From NCBI GenBank assembly GCA_002482415.1, contig DLFY01000191.1, forward strand, positions 11,632 through 33,635: a stretch of DNA of 22,004 bases, read 5' to 3'. The notes under the pieces are model-generated. The model had not been told where the DNA came from, did not search any database, and worked only from the letters and a program-made list of their open reading frames with translations. The first letter of the stretch is position 1. The number at the start of each line of letters is the position of its first letter. Source of the stretch: Phycisphaerales bacterium UBA7708. GTDB taxonomy: Bacteria > Planctomycetota > Phycisphaerae > Sedimentisphaerales > Anaerohalosphaeraceae. Positions 14,412 through 22,004 of the stretch are shown here, in pieces. Position numbers and translations under genes: made by a program.

Positions 14412-17372
14412 TTACTGCAAAGCCGGTGAAATAACCTGCCCGTTTTCAACTCGGATTTGCACCGGGCCGACCAGTCCTGCCGGGATCAGCGGCGTATCGG
14501 CCCGATGATAGTACCAGATTACAAAACCCTTGCGGCCCTGTGACGGACGGGGTTGATCCTTGAGGAACCATTCCGGATATGCCTTCATCGCCCGCCCCAT
14601 GGCCGGTCCGCGGTCCTGGCCCCACTCGAAATCGGCCGGCTCCTGCTCATCGCCGACCAGCCGATTGTGCCAGGTATTCGTCACAGCAATTTCCAGCGTG
14701 TTTTGACCCGGCTTGGCTGCGCTGGATACATCCACTACAAATGGCCCATGCCAGATAACGCCGAGAGCCTGCCCGTTGACCGTCACTTTCGCCATGTCAT
14801 ACACCTTGCCCAATTCCAGCATCACCCGCCCGGACGTCGGCACGGCATCCAGCTTAAATGTATTCCGGTAAGTCGCTGTCCCTGCAAAATACCTCACTGA
14901 CGGCTCCGTATGCTCCGACAGTGACATCAACGTCTCCATCTTTACCCCCGGGATTGTATCTACCGGCGAATCAAACTCCACCGACCATGGCCCGCCCACT
15001 TCAACCCTTTGCGATCCCGTTAGCTCAAACGCCTGCTTTTTGCCCGATGCAAACAGCACTTCTCCCCCAACCGCCTGGGCCGAGTAAATCTTGACACCAC
15101 CGTCCGCCAGGCCCATTACCGCTACCTTGTTGTCCTTAATCCTGACCACATGGTCTTTCGGCATCATCCCGTCCCGGAATACAACACATACCGACTTAAC
15201 TGCACCAAGGTCCAAGTCCACTTCCGTACGACCATCCCGCTGCCGCCACACCCCCGCCGGTGCAAGAGTACCGGCCTGGGCATCCCACAGTTCCGGCCGC
15301 CGGTCCGCAACACGAAATGATACCGTTACCTTCTGCGGCGAATCATTCACATTGGCAACAAAGAAAATGTCGGCAGCTCCGTCGCTCCGATGCTGAATAC
15401 GAATATCGCCAGAGTCTGCACTGCGGATTTCGAAAGCAGGATGGATGCCCAAATCCTTCATCGCCTCCCTCACATCGCCCAAGACATACAGCTTTCCTTT
15501 GCCGACGGTGCGAACCTGCTGCTGATTATCACTACCCCAGATCCGCTCGGTCATCTGCGTCACATCACGGTCGCATTTCGGATAATCCGTCAAACTTGGT
15601 GACCGCACTGGCCGTCCACAAACAATCGCCGCCCCCTGTGCCAGCAGTTCCCCTACCTGTCTCACATCTGACGGCAGCATTGCCTTGGAATGCGGAATCG
15701 ACAGGAAACGATATGTTCTGCCGCTGGGCAGCACGATCTTTCCGTCACGCACCAGGACCTCTTTGCGAAACGCGTCCCAGGAAATTGCATCCCCTCCACC
15801 CTGTACGGAACCCACACTGACAAAATCCGATGGCGTTTCGCCCCACTGCAGCATCGCCTGCACCCGTCCCAGGTAAAGGAAGAACACCTTGCCCGGCTCA
15901 AACCACGTCTGGTTGCGGCCAAAGTGCGTCCCCCACCAGCCCATCCCCATCCCCGGCTGGTATTTGTCACTGAACGGCTGATGCACCCAGTGATGCAGGA
16001 TCATCCGGTTAACGCCCGTACCGTAACTGCCGTCAGCCGACAGTTTCAGAAAGCCCGGCGTTTCCTTCCACTGGCTCACTTCGGGCCGCCCCGTAAAGGC
16101 CTCGGCACCGATTACTGTCCGCCCTGCCGCACGCCCGGCAGCCACAACGCTGCTGCTGATACCGCCCTTGCCGCCAGTCCAGAACTCGCCCATCGGCAGA
16201 TCCGCCAAGGCGGCGCCCTCAACCGTATCAAATGGCCCTCCGTACGGCTCAAACTGAAGTTTACAGCCGACCGACTCTGCCGCCGCCTTGCCGATCTGCC
16301 AGCCATTCTCAAAATAAAGCCGGTTGATTACGTCCTGGTAATCCCATTCAAACCGGCTGGTCAGTTCTTCGCTTCCGATAATCCGCAATGCCTTTGCCCC
16401 CCCCGTCACCGACGGCGCCAGGCTCGCCATCCAGGGCAAAGGATCGTAGCCTTTGCGTTTCGTGAACTCATCGCGAAAACCCGGCGTCCAGCTCTGGTGT
16501 CCTGCCTCGTAACTGTCGATCAGGAAATGGCGAAAGCTCTTACCTAAATACGGCCCGAGATGTTCCTTGATCGGATCGATCACCTGCGCCCAGTGAAACC
16601 GGCTCTGCTCGGCACTCATCTTGTCGATCTCCAGTGCCTTGCCAATCAGATCATCCGGCAATGGGTGCGGATTGGTCCCCGTCGGGGCATGTCCCAAGCG
16701 GATCACCGTCCACTGTCCTGCAGGAGCATCCCACTCCAGCTTGCCGTTTTTGAACCGATTCGTCAGGTCAATAATCGCCTCCGGCTTCACCGGCCCGTCT
16801 CCCGACGGCAGCGCCACCACGCCAATATCCTGGTAATAAACCGAGCTCTGCCCCGTGCTGCCCCACCCTGAATACCGGGGCTGTTCCGGCTTAGGCAGTT
16901 CCATCGAAATCAACTTGCCGCCTTCGATGTCTGTGGATTTCCACACCACTTTCTGCATGCCCTTGATCTCATCCACCCACGGCCCTCCCGTCGTCGAATA
17001 ACCGACCGTGTTATGCAGCCCTATCTCCAGCCCCAGTCGATCCGCCTCCGCCGCGGCATGCCGCAGCGCCTCCCAGTATGCCGGGCTGCGGTAAGTCTGT
17101 TCCGGCCATGGATTATTCTCCGTTGGCGCATGGCTTTCCTGCACCGCCGAGGCAATATTGAAAATCGTCGCTCCGCCGATCCCCGCCGCTTTCATTGTCG
17201 TCAGGTCCCTGGTAATCCCCTCTTTGGAAAAATTCGGCCCCATCCAGTGCCACCATACATAAGGCCGTGCCAAAACCGGCGGATTCTTAAACACCTCTTC
17301 CAGAGTCGATTCACCGCCAAAAACCGTCAATACTCCTGTGTACAGGAAAGTCAGGATAAATCGATATTTCAT
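14412..17372 (-). CDS. Secreted alpha-L-rhamnosidase, GH106 family
   Basis: Predicted to remove terminal alpha-L-rhamnose from pectic or arabinogalactan side chains. On the minus strand the ATG at 17372-17370 has AAGGAG 5 bp upstream. The product is 986 residues with a signal peptide (~1-20). The GH106 signature opens at LARPYVWWHWMGPNFSKEG (35-53) with TMKAAGIGGATIF; further conserved segments are FLIDSYEAGHQSW (283-295, Glu289), LQFEPYGGP (372-380, Glu375), IGAEAFTG (421-428, Glu424) and GMGWWGTHFGRNQTWFEPGK. A C-terminal galactose-binding-like sandwich (825-980) has ASVNG-type strands and NTLEIAVTNTWHNRL. The carboxylates named are candidates for catalysis; I did not map them to a structure. 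It is the last gene of the minus-strand cluster, 116 bp after the DUF5703 gene. It is clearly more GC-rich than the left end of the window. Confidence 0.93.
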   Translation of the reverse strand: MKYRFILTFLYTGVLTVFGGESTLEEVFKNPPVLARPYVWWHWMGPNFSKEGITRDLTTMKAAGIGGATIFNIASAVQESHAPTENNPWPEQTYRSPAYWEALRHAAAEADRLGLEIGLHNTVGYSTTGGPWVDEIKGMQKVVWKSTDIEGGKLISMELPKPEQPRYSGWGSTGQSSVYYQDIGVVALPSGDGPVKPEAIIDLTNRFKNGKLEWDAPAGQWTVIRLGHAPTGTNPHPLPDDLIGKALEIDKMSAEQSRFHWAQVIDPIKEHLGPYLGKSFRHFLIDSYEAGHQSWTPGFRDEFTKRKGYDPLPWMASLAPSVTGGAKALRIIGSEELTSRFEWDYQDVINRLYFENGWQIGKAAAESVGCKLQFEPYGGPFDTVEGAALADLPMGEFWTGGKGGISSSVVAAGRAAGRTVIGAEAFTGRPEVSQWKETPGFLKLSADGSYGTGVNRMILHHWVHQPFSDKYQPGMGMGWWGTHFGRNQTWFEPGKVFFLYLGRVQAMLQWGETPSDFVSVGSVQGGGDAISWDAFRKEVLVRDGKIVLPSGRTYRFLSIPHSKAMLPSDVRQVGELLAQGAAIVCGRPVRSPSLTDYPKCDRDVTQMTERIWGSDNQQQVRTVGKGKLYVLGDVREAMKDLGIHPAFEIRSADSGDIRIQHRSDGAADIFFVANVNDSPQKVTVSFRVADRRPELWDAQAGTLAPAGVWRQRDGRTEVDLDLGAVKSVCVVFRDGMMPKDHVVRIKDNKVAVMGLADGGVKIYSAQAVGGEVLFASGKKQAFELTGSQRVEVGGPWSVEFDSPVDTIPGVKMETLMSLSEHTEPSVRYFAGTATYRNTFKLDAVPTSGRVMLELGKVYDMAKVTVNGQALGVIWHGPFVVDVSSAAKPGQNTLEIAVTNTWHNRLVGDEQEPADFEWGQDRGPAMGRAMKAYPEWFLKDQPRPSQGRKGFVIWYYHRADTPLIPAGLVGPVQIRVENGQVISPALQ

Positions 17373-17420
17373 GTTAACTCCTTTATTCTATATTCTTAAG
17401 ATAACAAGTTAGAGCGTAAC

Positions 17421-17465
17421 CTAAAAAAGCCAAATCCTGCACTTGCACACTTCGCTGAATTTCAT
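17421..17465 (-). CDS. Candidate 14-residue leader peptide / mini-ORF upstream of the GH106 gene
   Basis: In the 116-bp gap between the DUF5703 and GH106 genes the minus strand has GGAG (complement of 17472-17475), 6 nt later an ATG (17465-17463), then MKFSEVCKCRIWLF and TAG at 17423-17421. The Shine-Dalgarno spacing is good and it starts just after the upstream stop. It could be a translated leader, a relic, or chance in a short gap. No known attenuator pattern (codon run plus competing hairpins) is obvious. Confidence 0.25.
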   Translation of the reverse strand: MKFSEVCKCRIWLF

Positions 17466-17488
17466 AATATACTCCTGAATGACATATT

Positions 17489-20203
17489 TCAACGACTGAA
17501 CACCTGGAACTCATTGATATTGATCGGCCGCTGGGCCTTGAGCACATGCAGCCGTATCTCACGGGCCTTAATCCCTCCAAGCTCAATTCGCATATCAGGA
17601 CCTATCGTCGTTCCCCGAGCAACCTCTTTCCATGAATCGCCTGCTTTGACCTCAATCGCAAACTCACGGGTCTCGGGCCATTCAATCTCAGAAACCCAGA
17701 CATGATCCATTTCAACTTCCTTGCCGAGGTCAATCGCCAGCCAGCCGGAACGAGCCTGGAAATCCGACGCCCAGCGCGTAGTCAGGTTCCCATCATTGGC
17801 CTTGGCCGGCTCGTAGCCGGGCTGATCGAAGGTACTCGAGGCCGTGATGGGCTTACCCGCACTGATCGGGGCAGGCGGAGGTGTATAAGCAGGCTGTCGG
17901 CCCAGCCAGTTGACGATGTCTTTGGTGCGACTTTCGGGAGTAACCTTGAGTGACTTCAACTTTCCGCCCTGCAGCTGACCTTCAACTACGGTCTGGCCGG
18001 GTGCGTGGAGCTTGAAATCCACATCCCATTCCTCGGGCCAACCCGCAAAGAGGTGCAGTTTACCGTTCGGCCCTGGTTCCGGAGCCAGGATCATCTCCTG
18101 GATGCCCGTCATGCCCGCCCCACCCCAGTTATGGTCGGGCAGCCAGTCATGACCTGGACCGAAGAATGCCGGAAAGCGAGCCTGTGGTGCGGCGGTATTT
18201 GCCATCTTGTAAATCGCACGCTCTTTTGCTTTCTGAGGCCAGGCCAATGCGGCCATATTTGCAACATTGGCCATCCAGGAGTAATCCTGCTTGCACAGGC
18301 GGGCTCTATCCGCAGGGATCGTTTCCCAGGTATCACGGGCCAATTGCAGGGTATCCGGCCGCGTAATCCCCGCCAAACGATAAGGCCAATAAGCATACAT
18401 CTCGATCGGCTCCCACTTGTTATATTCCCCTTCCATGGAACGTGCCGGCAGCAGGGACTGACGCCCCTGGCGCGTTCCCGTAGGTATCTCAGGCAGGGTT
18501 GCCTGGATCTTTTCGAGACGGATGCGCGAGGCTTGGGGCAGTTCAGAAAGCCTCAGCAAACCTTCGGTCACACGGCGAAGACCGCACACGGCATCAATCG
18601 AGTTAGTAGCGCCGGAGGCATATTCCAAGCCATTAATCGGGTAAAGCAGCAGCTTCCCGTCATCGCCAAGCTCTTTGTCCGTGCGTTTCTTGGTTTCGGA
18701 GCGGTAGAAAGAGTCATAGAAATAGACTGTGCCGATCATCCACTCAAGATCCTGGTCGATCGGGTAGCCGGTACTCGAATTCGCCTGCAGGTTCATCCAG
18801 GCGTTCTCCAGGCCCATCGAGAAGTGATAAGTCAGATGAGCAGCCCCGCAGAGGCCATCAGGCCGCGGGCCTACCGGGCAGAGTCCCCAGATATCAAGGG
18901 GCTCGGTGTAAACCATGCCATCGGCGCCCTGTTTTTGGGCACGGTCAGCAGCGACTTTTGCACGGTCGCGGTAAAATCGGGTAGTTGGCGAAAGAAGATC
19001 GGAATCACCGGAAGCTACAGTAGGCCAGCCCAGCCAGCGTTGGTTCTGCGACATAAAGTAGCAGCCCATCCAACGGCGGAAGTCGGGGGTAACCGGTTCG
19101 CCCTCAAAGGTAGGCAGTTCATCATTGTTGTTGCCCTTGATGCGGCCGTTATTGTCCGTAGTGAAGATGCCGCCATTGAACAGCAGGGGCAGCTCGCCGT
19201 CACGGTTGCAGGCCAGCATGTAGCGGAAGAGCTGATAGTTGCGGCCAATGAGGAAACCGGGGTCGGACTCGCCCTTGCCGGGATTGATGATGATATGGCT
19301 TCGTGACCAGAATTCCCCCCAGCGTTTCAACTCATCAGCCCTGGCGGCCTTGCGTTTTTCGAGATTGAGCATCGCCTTAGCCTCGGCCAGCCATTTTCCC
19401 GAGTCGGCATCAACGGCAGCGGCCAGACGCATGGTAATGACATGCTGCTTTCGGACCTCGGTGGTACCGGCCCAGGCCTTCCCATCCCAGAATTGCCAGC
19501 GTACGGGAGCCTCGGACGGCTGGCCGGTTAAGCCGCCCTCGATGGCGATGGCCAGACCGGATACGCGGCGGGCGGTAACATCAGGCAGGGATTCGGGCGA
19601 GATTCCCTGGCTGCGGGCCTTGCCGGGCAGGTCGATAGCATAATCGGCATTGCGATGGAAGGCGAGGAAACTGTCGGCAGAGGCCATAATATGGTCACCT
19701 CGAAAGGTAGTCTTTGCACCCATCATGTCGTTGCGGATGCCATCCTTGGTCTTCTCCCGCCAGGTGCCATAGGCCACTTCGAGCGGATGGGCTGTTGCGG
19801 ATTGGGCTTCAAAGACCAGCGTCTCACCGGCGAACCAGAGGTTGGCTCTGAAGTCGCCCTGCACGATCGTGATCGTGCCGGTGTCGGGCTCGAGGCTCTG
19901 AGAAAAACCGGCTCCGCCAAGATTGAGATCTTTAGGGGTTAGACGCACACAGCCCAGCTTAAGCAAACGCCCATGCTCGTCAAAGGCCCCGCTATGGGCC
20001 AGGTAGAGCCAGATTGAACCATCCTGAACCCATACATTCGCACCGCCCCCGAGACGGCCGGACAGTGGCATGGAATCGAGGGAATCCCGAGACGGTGTGT
20101 CCCATACAACATCATAGAATGACAGGTCAACGTTTTCGGTTCTGCCAATCGAAGAGAAAGCAGCCAGCATAAATAAAGTTAATAATACATGTCGTATTTC
20201 CAT
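17489..20203 (-). CDS. Secreted DUF5703-type six-hairpin glycosidase-like protein with C-terminal F5/8-C domain
   Basis: 904 residues; the ATG at 20203-20201 follows AAAGGAA on the minus strand. A signal peptide covers ~1-22. Residues ~25-300 match the DUF5703 pattern (YDVVWDTPSRDSLDSMPLSG, NVWVQDG, LLKLGCVRL), an N-terminal sandwich found ahead of GH95/GH65-like (alpha/alpha)6 barrels. Residues ~300-740 are helical and contain LLFNGGIFTTDN, a D/E-rich NNNDELPTFEGEP and DYSWMANVANMAALAWP. Residues 780-904 form an F5/8 type C (discoidin/CBM32-like) module (ITASSTFDQPG, ANDGNLTTRWAS, WLAIDLGKEVEMDHV). An extracellular exo-glycosidase, perhaps on fucosyl or rhamnosyl residues, is plausible, but I know of no characterised substrate for this architecture. 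It lies between an atypical GH29-like gene and the GH106 gene in one minus-strand cluster. Long open frames on the + strand here are antisense shadows. Confidence 0.8.
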   Translation of the reverse strand: MEIRHVLLTLFMLAAFSSIGRTENVDLSFYDVVWDTPSRDSLDSMPLSGRLGGGANVWVQDGSIWLYLAHSGAFDEHGRLLKLGCVRLTPKDLNLGGAGFSQSLEPDTGTITIVQGDFRANLWFAGETLVFEAQSATAHPLEVAYGTWREKTKDGIRNDMMGAKTTFRGDHIMASADSFLAFHRNADYAIDLPGKARSQGISPESLPDVTARRVSGLAIAIEGGLTGQPSEAPVRWQFWDGKAWAGTTEVRKQHVITMRLAAAVDADSGKWLAEAKAMLNLEKRKAARADELKRWGEFWSRSHIIINPGKGESDPGFLIGRNYQLFRYMLACNRDGELPLLFNGGIFTTDNNGRIKGNNNDELPTFEGEPVTPDFRRWMGCYFMSQNQRWLGWPTVASGDSDLLSPTTRFYRDRAKVAADRAQKQGADGMVYTEPLDIWGLCPVGPRPDGLCGAAHLTYHFSMGLENAWMNLQANSSTGYPIDQDLEWMIGTVYFYDSFYRSETKKRTDKELGDDGKLLLYPINGLEYASGATNSIDAVCGLRRVTEGLLRLSELPQASRIRLEKIQATLPEIPTGTRQGRQSLLPARSMEGEYNKWEPIEMYAYWPYRLAGITRPDTLQLARDTWETIPADRARLCKQDYSWMANVANMAALAWPQKAKERAIYKMANTAAPQARFPAFFGPGHDWLPDHNWGGAGMTGIQEMILAPEPGPNGKLHLFAGWPEEWDVDFKLHAPGQTVVEGQLQGGKLKSLKVTPESRTKDIVNWLGRQPAYTPPPAPISAGKPITASSTFDQPGYEPAKANDGNLTTRWASDFQARSGWLAIDLGKEVEMDHVWVSEIEWPETREFAIEVKAGDSWKEVARGTTIGPDMRIELGGIKAREIRLHVLKAQRPININEFQVFSR

Positions 20204-20419
20204 TTGATTCCTTTCAGTTCGTCAACACTCACGTTATTGTAACTTAAATTACAAACAAACTCTACAGGCTGCATTCCTTTTTTCAGATCATGCCTTTGTT
20301 TTTCTCCAGCTTCTTGTAATGCCATATACAAATATACTGAATCATTTGTCTGATTTTATGCCGCTGGTATCCTGCCCATCGTGCAATCAGCAAAAGATAT
20401 CTCTGAAATACATCGAAGA
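20204..20419 (-). other. 216-bp intergenic leader between GH29-like and DUF5703 genes
   Basis: The largest gap in the window. It holds the palindrome at 20237-20254 and an open minus-strand stretch reading ...DSVYLYMALQEAGEKQRHDL... that continues from a TAA to a TAA at 20181-20179, past the DUF5703 start in another frame. Its ATG (20325-20323) has no Shine-Dalgarno, so I do not call it a gene. No terminator was seen after the GH29-like stop. Confidence 0.4.
20237..20254. promoter_or_regulatory. 18-bp inverted repeat TTGTAA-N6-TTACAA, candidate operator
   Basis: TTGTAACTTAAATTACAA has perfect 6-bp arms separated by 6 nt and lies 33 bp before the DUF5703 start on the minus strand. Size and symmetry fit a dimeric DNA-binding regulator. 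It lacks the GC content and T-tract of a terminator. I did not find a second copy ahead of the other genes by eye. Confidence 0.35.
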
Positions 20420-21880
20420 TTACTTTTCATTCAACATCCGACTTGCTTCTTCAAAGACTATAACTGTTTGCGGCGATACGGTTCCATCCTGGTAAATTTC
20501 CAGGTTGAATATCGGCACATTGCGATAGGCGGCAAATTCCCGGATGAGTGCAGCAAGCTGCTCGGCATTCCATCGCGGCGGGCCGATCGGTCTATCTTTG
20601 CTGAAATGCCCCCAGTCTTCTTCGGTGATCATGCAAGCACTGGACTGCAATCCCTGGTGCGTTCCCGATAGATAACGTCCGCTGCCGTCGCGAACGAGCA
20701 GTTGATTATAGCCTCGTGGGTCCGCAAAGCCTTCGCCGGTAAAGAAATCATGAAACAGAGTTGGATTGTTAAGCTCCCATGCATTAAAGCCTACCAGACG
20801 CTGTGCATGCCCCGCTTTTGACGCAAGTTCAAGCTCTTCCCAAGGTGCGCTGCGATAGTAATAACTGGTTGCTCCATCGTCAAACCACCAGCCGGCCAGC
20901 TTGGTTTTATACCGTTGGCCAACTTCAGAAATAATGCTTTTCCAGTTTCCAAATAAGTTCGAGGTATTGCTCTCCCAAAAATGTGTTGCATTCAGCCATT
21001 TTTCATCAGAAGCGGCTCCAAGATGATAATAAAGCATCAGCTTTATACCTCGCAGAGAAAGAGCGTCTGAAAGATCAGCAACCAGATCTCGCTCCGCTGT
21101 CCGCCTGGGAAGGATTTTATCCAGAGAGGCAATCGGCGCGGGGAAATATTGAAAGGCATGTGATGTTGTCAGTACCACAAAGCCAGCCCCCGTCCTTTTC
21201 ATTTGATCCGCAAAGGCTTCGGCATTAAAATCAGCAACGGCCTGTGCATAAGGTTTCTGTTCGCCATGATGCGGCATCGATTGGCTGGTCCAGTGAACAA
21301 AGATACCATAACGTGCCTGCTGAAACCATGTTATATCCGACCGCAGTGACAAAGCGGCTTCTTGAAGTGAAATCTCAACCTCCGGACGAACAAATTCAAG
21401 TGCGTGAAAGTCTGCATTAAAGACACTCTCTTTATCCAGTGGCTGCATACGTACAGCAATACGATGAGGACCAACAGAAAGCGGAATAAGGCTTTGCAAT
21501 CTGATCCTTTGCCAGTTAATTGCATGCTCGGGCAGTTCAGCCCTAAAGGATTTTCCATCAGCAAGAACTTCGATTCGCAGCTTTTGCCCAGCTTTGCGGC
21601 GAACCAGAATATTGACCGCATAATCCCCCGGCTGGTCACAGGTAATCTCCCATCCCGCCTTTTGGTCGGGCCGGCTCCAGCCCTGAAGATAGAACTTCCC
21701 ATGTCCGCCCGGCTGGAAAGGAACAAGGCCCTCAGAATATTCTGAGTCCACTCCCATCAGCACCGTATAATCATCCGGCTTGAGCCGCCAATCCGGGACA
21801 AATATCCCAGCAGACAAATCAGTCATGTGGGCATGTACCACAACAGACGATAATAATATCAGAAACATTCCGATTTTCAC
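20420..21880 (-). CDS. Secreted atypical GH29-like (alpha-L-fucosidase-like) protein with N-terminal binding sandwich
   Basis: 486 residues from a GTG at 21880-21878; an in-frame ATG four codons later (21868-21866) is an alternative, and both give a signal peptide (FLILLSSVVVHAH). Residues ~25-165 look like a CBM-type beta-sandwich (GWEITCDQPGDYAVNILVRRKAG ... VGPHRIAVRM). Residues ~180-480 follow the GH29 plan: WFQQARYGIFVHW (185-197), a strand-loop VVLTTSHAFQYF (235-246), and AGWWFDDGA (329-337) where Asp334 sits at the nucleophile position. The usual KHHDGF motif is replaced by TSHAFQ, so substrate contacts differ from the intact GH29 at 4344-5741. The closing part is shorter and more divergent than in ordinary fucosidases. 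It opens the minus-strand cluster. Enzyme activity is likely but its substrate may not be fucose. Confidence 0.75.
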   Translation of the reverse strand: MKIGMFLILLSSVVVHAHMTDLSAGIFVPDWRLKPDDYTVLMGVDSEYSEGLVPFQPGGHGKFYLQGWSRPDQKAGWEITCDQPGDYAVNILVRRKAGQKLRIEVLADGKSFRAELPEHAINWQRIRLQSLIPLSVGPHRIAVRMQPLDKESVFNADFHALEFVRPEVEISLQEAALSLRSDITWFQQARYGIFVHWTSQSMPHHGEQKPYAQAVADFNAEAFADQMKRTGAGFVVLTTSHAFQYFPAPIASLDKILPRRTAERDLVADLSDALSLRGIKLMLYYHLGAASDEKWLNATHFWESNTSNLFGNWKSIISEVGQRYKTKLAGWWFDDGATSYYYRSAPWEELELASKAGHAQRLVGFNAWELNNPTLFHDFFTGEGFADPRGYNQLLVRDGSGRYLSGTHQGLQSSACMITEEDWGHFSKDRPIGPPRWNAEQLAALIREFAAYRNVPIFNLEIYQDGTVSPQTVIVFEEASRMLNEK

Positions 21881-21966
21881 AGCAAAAGAACTCTTTTATA
21901 AAAATATTGATCCATTTTTGCGAACATCAATGGCATCAATCAGACAGGTTATATTTTCAGTCGGTC

Positions 21967-21994
21967 GGGCGCCATATTTTGTTTTATAGCGCCC
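21967..21994. other. Stem-loop at the right edge, upstream of the GH29-like gene
   Basis: GGGCGCCATA (21967-21976) pairs with TATAGCGCCC (21985-21994), ten pairs with one wobble, around an 8-nt T-rich loop. No good T-tract follows on either strand. It lies about 90 bp before the GTG of the minus-strand gene, so it may end an outside transcript or act in the leader. Confidence 0.4.
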
Positions 21995-22004
21995 AGGGTT
22001 TTCG

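Noticed and set aside
15690..16547. 285-codon open frame on the + strand
   Set aside because: Antisense to the GH106 gene in a GC-rich region; the translation is low-complexity in Arg/Pro/His and carries no motif.
18005..19306. 433-codon open frame on the + strand
   Set aside because: It lies wholly antisense to the DUF5703 gene, its translation lacks any recognisable domain, and the minus-strand protein has a signal peptide, SD and known domains.
1..22004. Bacteroidetes-type PUL with SusC/SusD
   Set aside because: No TonB-dependent receptor or SusD-like protein is present, and no sulfatase or hybrid two-component regulator was found.

Overview
The window looks like a plant-polysaccharide (pectin / arabinogalactan-type) degradation locus from a PVC-superphylum bacterium, most likely a Planctomycetota of the Phycisphaerae type. 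This is inferred from protein style, not from a marker gene. The signs are a FecR/NPCBM-type C-terminus at the left edge, a prepilin-like protein with an FTLIELLVVVAIIG head, secreted proteins ending in dockerin-like or half-dockerin tails (GDFNRDCQVN..., DLTRDGTVDNAD...), and many secreted glycosidases with no SusC/SusD pair. No rRNA, tRNA, CRISPR array or transposase was seen. No gap without a gene exceeds about 220 bp.

Layout. The left block (1-14333) is on the + strand: the 3' end of a probable FecR/NPCBM regulator; a type II/IV-pilin-like protein; two tandem paralogs of a secreted DNRLRE-like + FN3-like protein, the first missing its PKD and dockerin tail; a strong Rho-independent terminator; a GH29 alpha-L-fucosidase; two tandem PL1-type pectate lyases, the first frameshifted and the second carrying FN3, F5/8-C and dockerin modules; a GH51 alpha-L-arabinofuranosidase; an 817-residue propeller/sandwich protein of uncertain family (PL27-like hypothesis); and a C-terminal remnant of a GH78 alpha-L-rhamnosidase. 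The right block (14412-21880) is on the - strand and converges on the left block at about 14.35 kb. In its transcription order it holds an atypical GH29-like protein with an N-terminal carbohydrate-binding-like sandwich, a DUF5703 six-hairpin-type protein with a C-terminal F5/8-C domain, and a GH106 alpha-L-rhamnosidase.

How the genes could work together (inference). Secreted pectate lyases cut homogalacturonan. GH51, GH29, GH106 and possibly the 817-residue protein strip arabinose, fucose and rhamnose from side chains. The DNRLRE/FN3/dockerin proteins may bind substrate or attach to the cell surface. The FecR-type protein and pseudopilin at the head resemble a sensing/surface module, but their link to the enzymes rests only on proximity.

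The locus shows decay by duplication and deletion: a truncated paralog whose frame runs through the leader of the next gene, a pectate lyase with an apparent 11-nt deletion, and a GH78 stub. Possible regulatory sites are two perfect palindromes (1582-1596 and 20237-20254), a 14-codon SD-led mini-ORF ahead of the GH106 gene, and a stem-loop at the right edge.
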